From: Paenibacillus sp. Root444D2 | GTDB lineage: Bacteria > Bacillota > Bacilli > Paenibacillales > NBRC-103111 | Direction: 5' to 3' | NCBI RefSeq assembly: GCF_001426375.1 | Contig: NZ_LMEO01000051.1 | Coordinates: 386,220-447,999, forward strand | DNA: 61,780 bases | Part shown: piece by piece, positions 60,003-61,780 of the stretch | Layout: the number at the start of each line of letters is the position of its first letter | How positions within the stretch are numbered: position 1 is the stretch's first letter | The notes under the pieces: model-generated | Database searches by the model: none | Told to the model about the DNA's origin: nothing | What the model saw: only the letters and a program-made list of their open reading frames with translations | Made by a program: the position numbers and the translations under genes

Positions 60003-61594
60003 AGCTGTTGCTGGTGGACGACGAGCAGTGGGTAAGGGAGCATTATTCGCAAAGGGTTGACTGGGCTTCTGCCGGTTTTACACTGATCGGACCAGCCTCC
60101 AGTGCGAAGGAAGCGATCCGCATCATGGAGCAGGAGAATCCCCACCTACTGCTAACCGACATCATGATGCCTGATATGGACGGACTGGAGTTAGCCGACT
60201 ATGTACGGGAGAGATATCCGCAGATTCATATCATGATTTTGACCACTTACGGCGAATTCGATTTCGCCAAGCGCGCTATATCGATTGGCGTCTCAGGCTA
60301 CATGATCAAGCAGGTACAGGAGGCGGATCAGCTTCTGAAAGCTTGTCGCAAGGTCGCCGAAGAGATCTACCGCGACATGGACGTAGCGCACCGGCTGCAG
60401 CTTCAAGGGCTTCAGCAGCGGCAAAGCGACTGGCAAGAAAGACGACACTGGCTGGAGCGGATGTTATCTGCTCCGGCATCCTTGGATGCACATCCACTGC
60501 CGCCGGGACTTGGCTCAATCGAAAGGCAGTCGGGCTTCGTCGCTTTACTGTCCGTCGGTTGGAGCGGGCGCGAGTTGTTCGGAATCGCGAGTCAGCAGGG
60601 CGAGCAGGCATTACGTCTGCAAGCGGAAGCCGGACAAGTTATCGAGCGTCGATACTTAGAGAGCGAGGGTGATGGCAAAGTCGTCGCTGTCACTGTACCT
60701 TGGAGAAGCGACAGGCTGTTTGTGTTCATGCGCTTGCCGAATATCCATAGCGCTGCAGCTAGGCTCAGCTTACTTCGTGTGGAAGCAGTGGCTGTTCTGG
60801 ATGATATACGTGCCGTAATTGGCGTTCCGGGGCATGCGCATGCCCTGCTTAGACAGATCGGCGAAGTGACTTGGACGGAGTTGGTCCGCGCTGGAGCGGA
60901 TGGTCTGGACGCTTTCTTCTATCATCCAACGCCGATGATTTCCGACGCGGTGCCTGAGCGGTTCACGGTGATACCCCCCTCACAGTATCGGGAATGGGCT
61001 GCTGCGGTACGAAAGGCACTGCAGCAGCGTTCTGCCATCTCGTTCCGCGAGGCGATCACGCCACTGCTGCAAGAGGGAGTTCCGCCCTTACGTCCTGCGG
61101 AGTTGATACATGTCTCGCACAAGCTGCTTGATCCGGCTTTGTCGGAAATCCCAGTTTCCGTAACGGAGCGAATGGACGATCTTGCATCGGTCGAGACCTG
61201 GGAGGAATTTGTCAGCTGGTGGGAGCAAACTTTCCAAGAGCTGGAGCGGGCATTCGGGGAGCATGTGAGGATGTCCTACCGCAAGGAGATTCAAAGCATG
61301 TGCCGCCTTATTCACGAAAGGTATGCAGAGGATATTCAGATTTCCGATCTTGCGGAGCGCGTACAGCTTCATCCTTCCTATGCGGGGCAATTGTTCAAGC
61401 AAGAGACGGGTGAGCATTTTACCGATTATTTGAACCGGTACCGAATGAAGAAGGCCGAAGAACTGCTGACGCAGACGACGATGAAAATATATGAGGTGGC
61501 GGAGGCTGTCGGCGTAGACAATTATCGTTACTTTTGCAAGCTGTTCAAAGCTTATACGGGGTTTACGCCGACGGAATATAAAAAAAATCAATAG
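59996..61594 (+). CDS. response regulator with AraC-type HTH, YesN family
   Basis: A 532-residue regulator. The receiver domain (1-120) has the acidic pair VDDE, Asp55 in TDIMMPDMDG and Lys in YMIKQV, where the usual Pro after Lys is Gln. A long central region of ~280 residues follows. The C-terminal two-HTH AraC domain (~425-530) contains ISDLAERVQLHPSYAGQLFK and IYEVAEAVGVDNYRYFCKLFK. GGGGGGAGAG precedes the ATG. It overlaps the kinase gene by 7 nt and probably activates the lpl operon. Confidence 0.9.
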   Translation: MLKLLLVDDEQWVREHYSQRVDWASAGFTLIGPASSAKEAIRIMEQENPHLLLTDIMMPDMDGLELADYVRERYPQIHIMILTTYGEFDFAKRAISIGVSGYMIKQVQEADQLLKACRKVAEEIYRDMDVAHRLQLQGLQQRQSDWQERRHWLERMLSAPASLDAHPLPPGLGSIERQSGFVALLSVGWSGRELFGIASQQGEQALRLQAEAGQVIERRYLESEGDGKVVAVTVPWRSDRLFVFMRLPNIHSAAARLSLLRVEAVAVLDDIRAVIGVPGHAHALLRQIGEVTWTELVRAGADGLDAFFYHPTPMISDAVPERFTVIPPSQYREWAAAVRKALQQRSAISFREAITPLLQEGVPPLRPAELIHVSHKLLDPALSEIPVSVTERMDDLASVETWEEFVSWWEQTFQELERAFGEHVRMSYRKEIQSMCRLIHERYAEDIQISDLAERVQLHPSYAGQLFKQETGEHFTDYLNRYRMKKAEELLTQTTMKIYEVAEAVGVDNYRYFCKLFKAYTGFTPTEYKKNQ

Positions 61595-61664
61595 TTAGGA
61601 GACCGCCCATCCTCTTATCCCGGATGAATGAAATTATATTCTCAGTAGAATATGTTTAGAAGGG

Positions 61665-61780
61665 AGTCAATTTCATAATAAAAGTCCGATTTTTCCAAGT
61701 ATGGATTCGGGAGAAATGCAGTTGGATAAGAGCCTTTAGAGACTGCTATTTCTTCATTTCCAGCGTATTTTGTAAAAATA
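61665..61780 (-). repeat. 116-bp dispersed repeat, copy B
   Basis: Inverted copy of 2-117 with about 4 mismatches. It begins 71 nt after the yesN stop and runs to the last base of the window. Read on the minus strand it stays open and ends in TGA (61646-61648 region) after the similarity has ended. 61595-61664 holds no gene or clear terminator. Confidence 0.85.

Noticed and set aside
1..61780. Prophage, ICE or IS element bounded by the terminal inverted repeats
   Set aside because: The interior is housekeeping and metabolic genes (polA, htpG, coaE, pst). No integrase, transposase, portal or conjugation gene is present. A 61-kb transposon is therefore not supported; contig ends at a repeat are simpler.

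Overview
The window looks like a chromosomal segment from an endospore-forming, motile Firmicute of the Paenibacillus type. This rests on an alpha/beta-type small acid-soluble spore protein, a sporulation membrane protein (YtaF), strong AGGAGG-like ribosome binding sites with frequent TTG/GTG starts, a polA-mutM-ytaF-coaE cluster as in Bacillales, a CIRCE element, Pho boxes, cre sites, and an Lpl-type ABC importer with a YesM/YesN two-component pair. No rRNA, tRNA, CRISPR array, phage or intact transposon was found.

Layout. 1-550: one copy of a 116-bp repeat, then the leader of a rhamnose operon. 551-6147: rhaEW-rhaI-rhaB-rhaR (L-rhamnose to DHAP plus lactate). 6259-9242: lutABC (lactate oxidation), which fits next to the rhamnose genes because lactaldehyde oxidation yields lactate. 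9290-10100: a C-depleted low-complexity tract, a cluster of TTGTTGYA palindromes and the mannitol promoter with a cre site. 10104-17272: mtlA-mtlR-mtlF-mtlD-ptsI-ptsH, a mannitol PTS operon with its own EI and HPr. 17358-21615: aldo/keto reductase, marR-motA-motB and a metallo-beta-lactamase-fold hydrolase. 21776-24853: csoR-copZ and copA (copper efflux) with CsoR-type operators. 25042-26801: ArsR regulator plus a flavoprotein with a Cys-Cys tail, with three matching operators. 26913-28841: chemoreceptor. 29138-33444: pstS-pstC-pstA-pstB-phoU with two sets of Pho boxes. 33498-37009: cytosolic REC-PAS-histidine kinase and, divergently, an EAL-CBS-GGDEF protein with a possible Pho box between them. 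37020-43632: HAD protein, then polA, mutM, ytaF, coaE and a lytic transglycosylase. 43735-45302: SASP, nrdR and two small unknown genes. 45303-46300: gene-poor DNA with a second palindrome cluster and decayed sequence. 46304-54342: htpG (CIRCE), TetR/hydrolase, an MmcQ/YjbR remnant, HxlR/NAD-binding protein, MFS exporter, a chemoreceptor remnant and a TerD-VWA protein. 54630-61594: LplB/LplC/LplA-like importer with YesM/YesN. 61665-61780: the second copy of the 116-bp repeat, inverted relative to the first.

The same repeat sits at both extreme ends in opposite orientation. The window is therefore probably a whole contig of a draft assembly that broke at copies of a dispersed repeat, so the true neighbours of the rhamnose operon and of the Lpl operon are unknown. 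Most genes are standard chromosomal metabolism and stress functions. The less ordinary items are the arsR/flavoprotein unit, the dedicated EI/HPr pair, the possible Pho control of a c-di-GMP gene, the isolated TerD-VWA protein, the two palindrome clusters, the C-depleted tract and several gene remnants.
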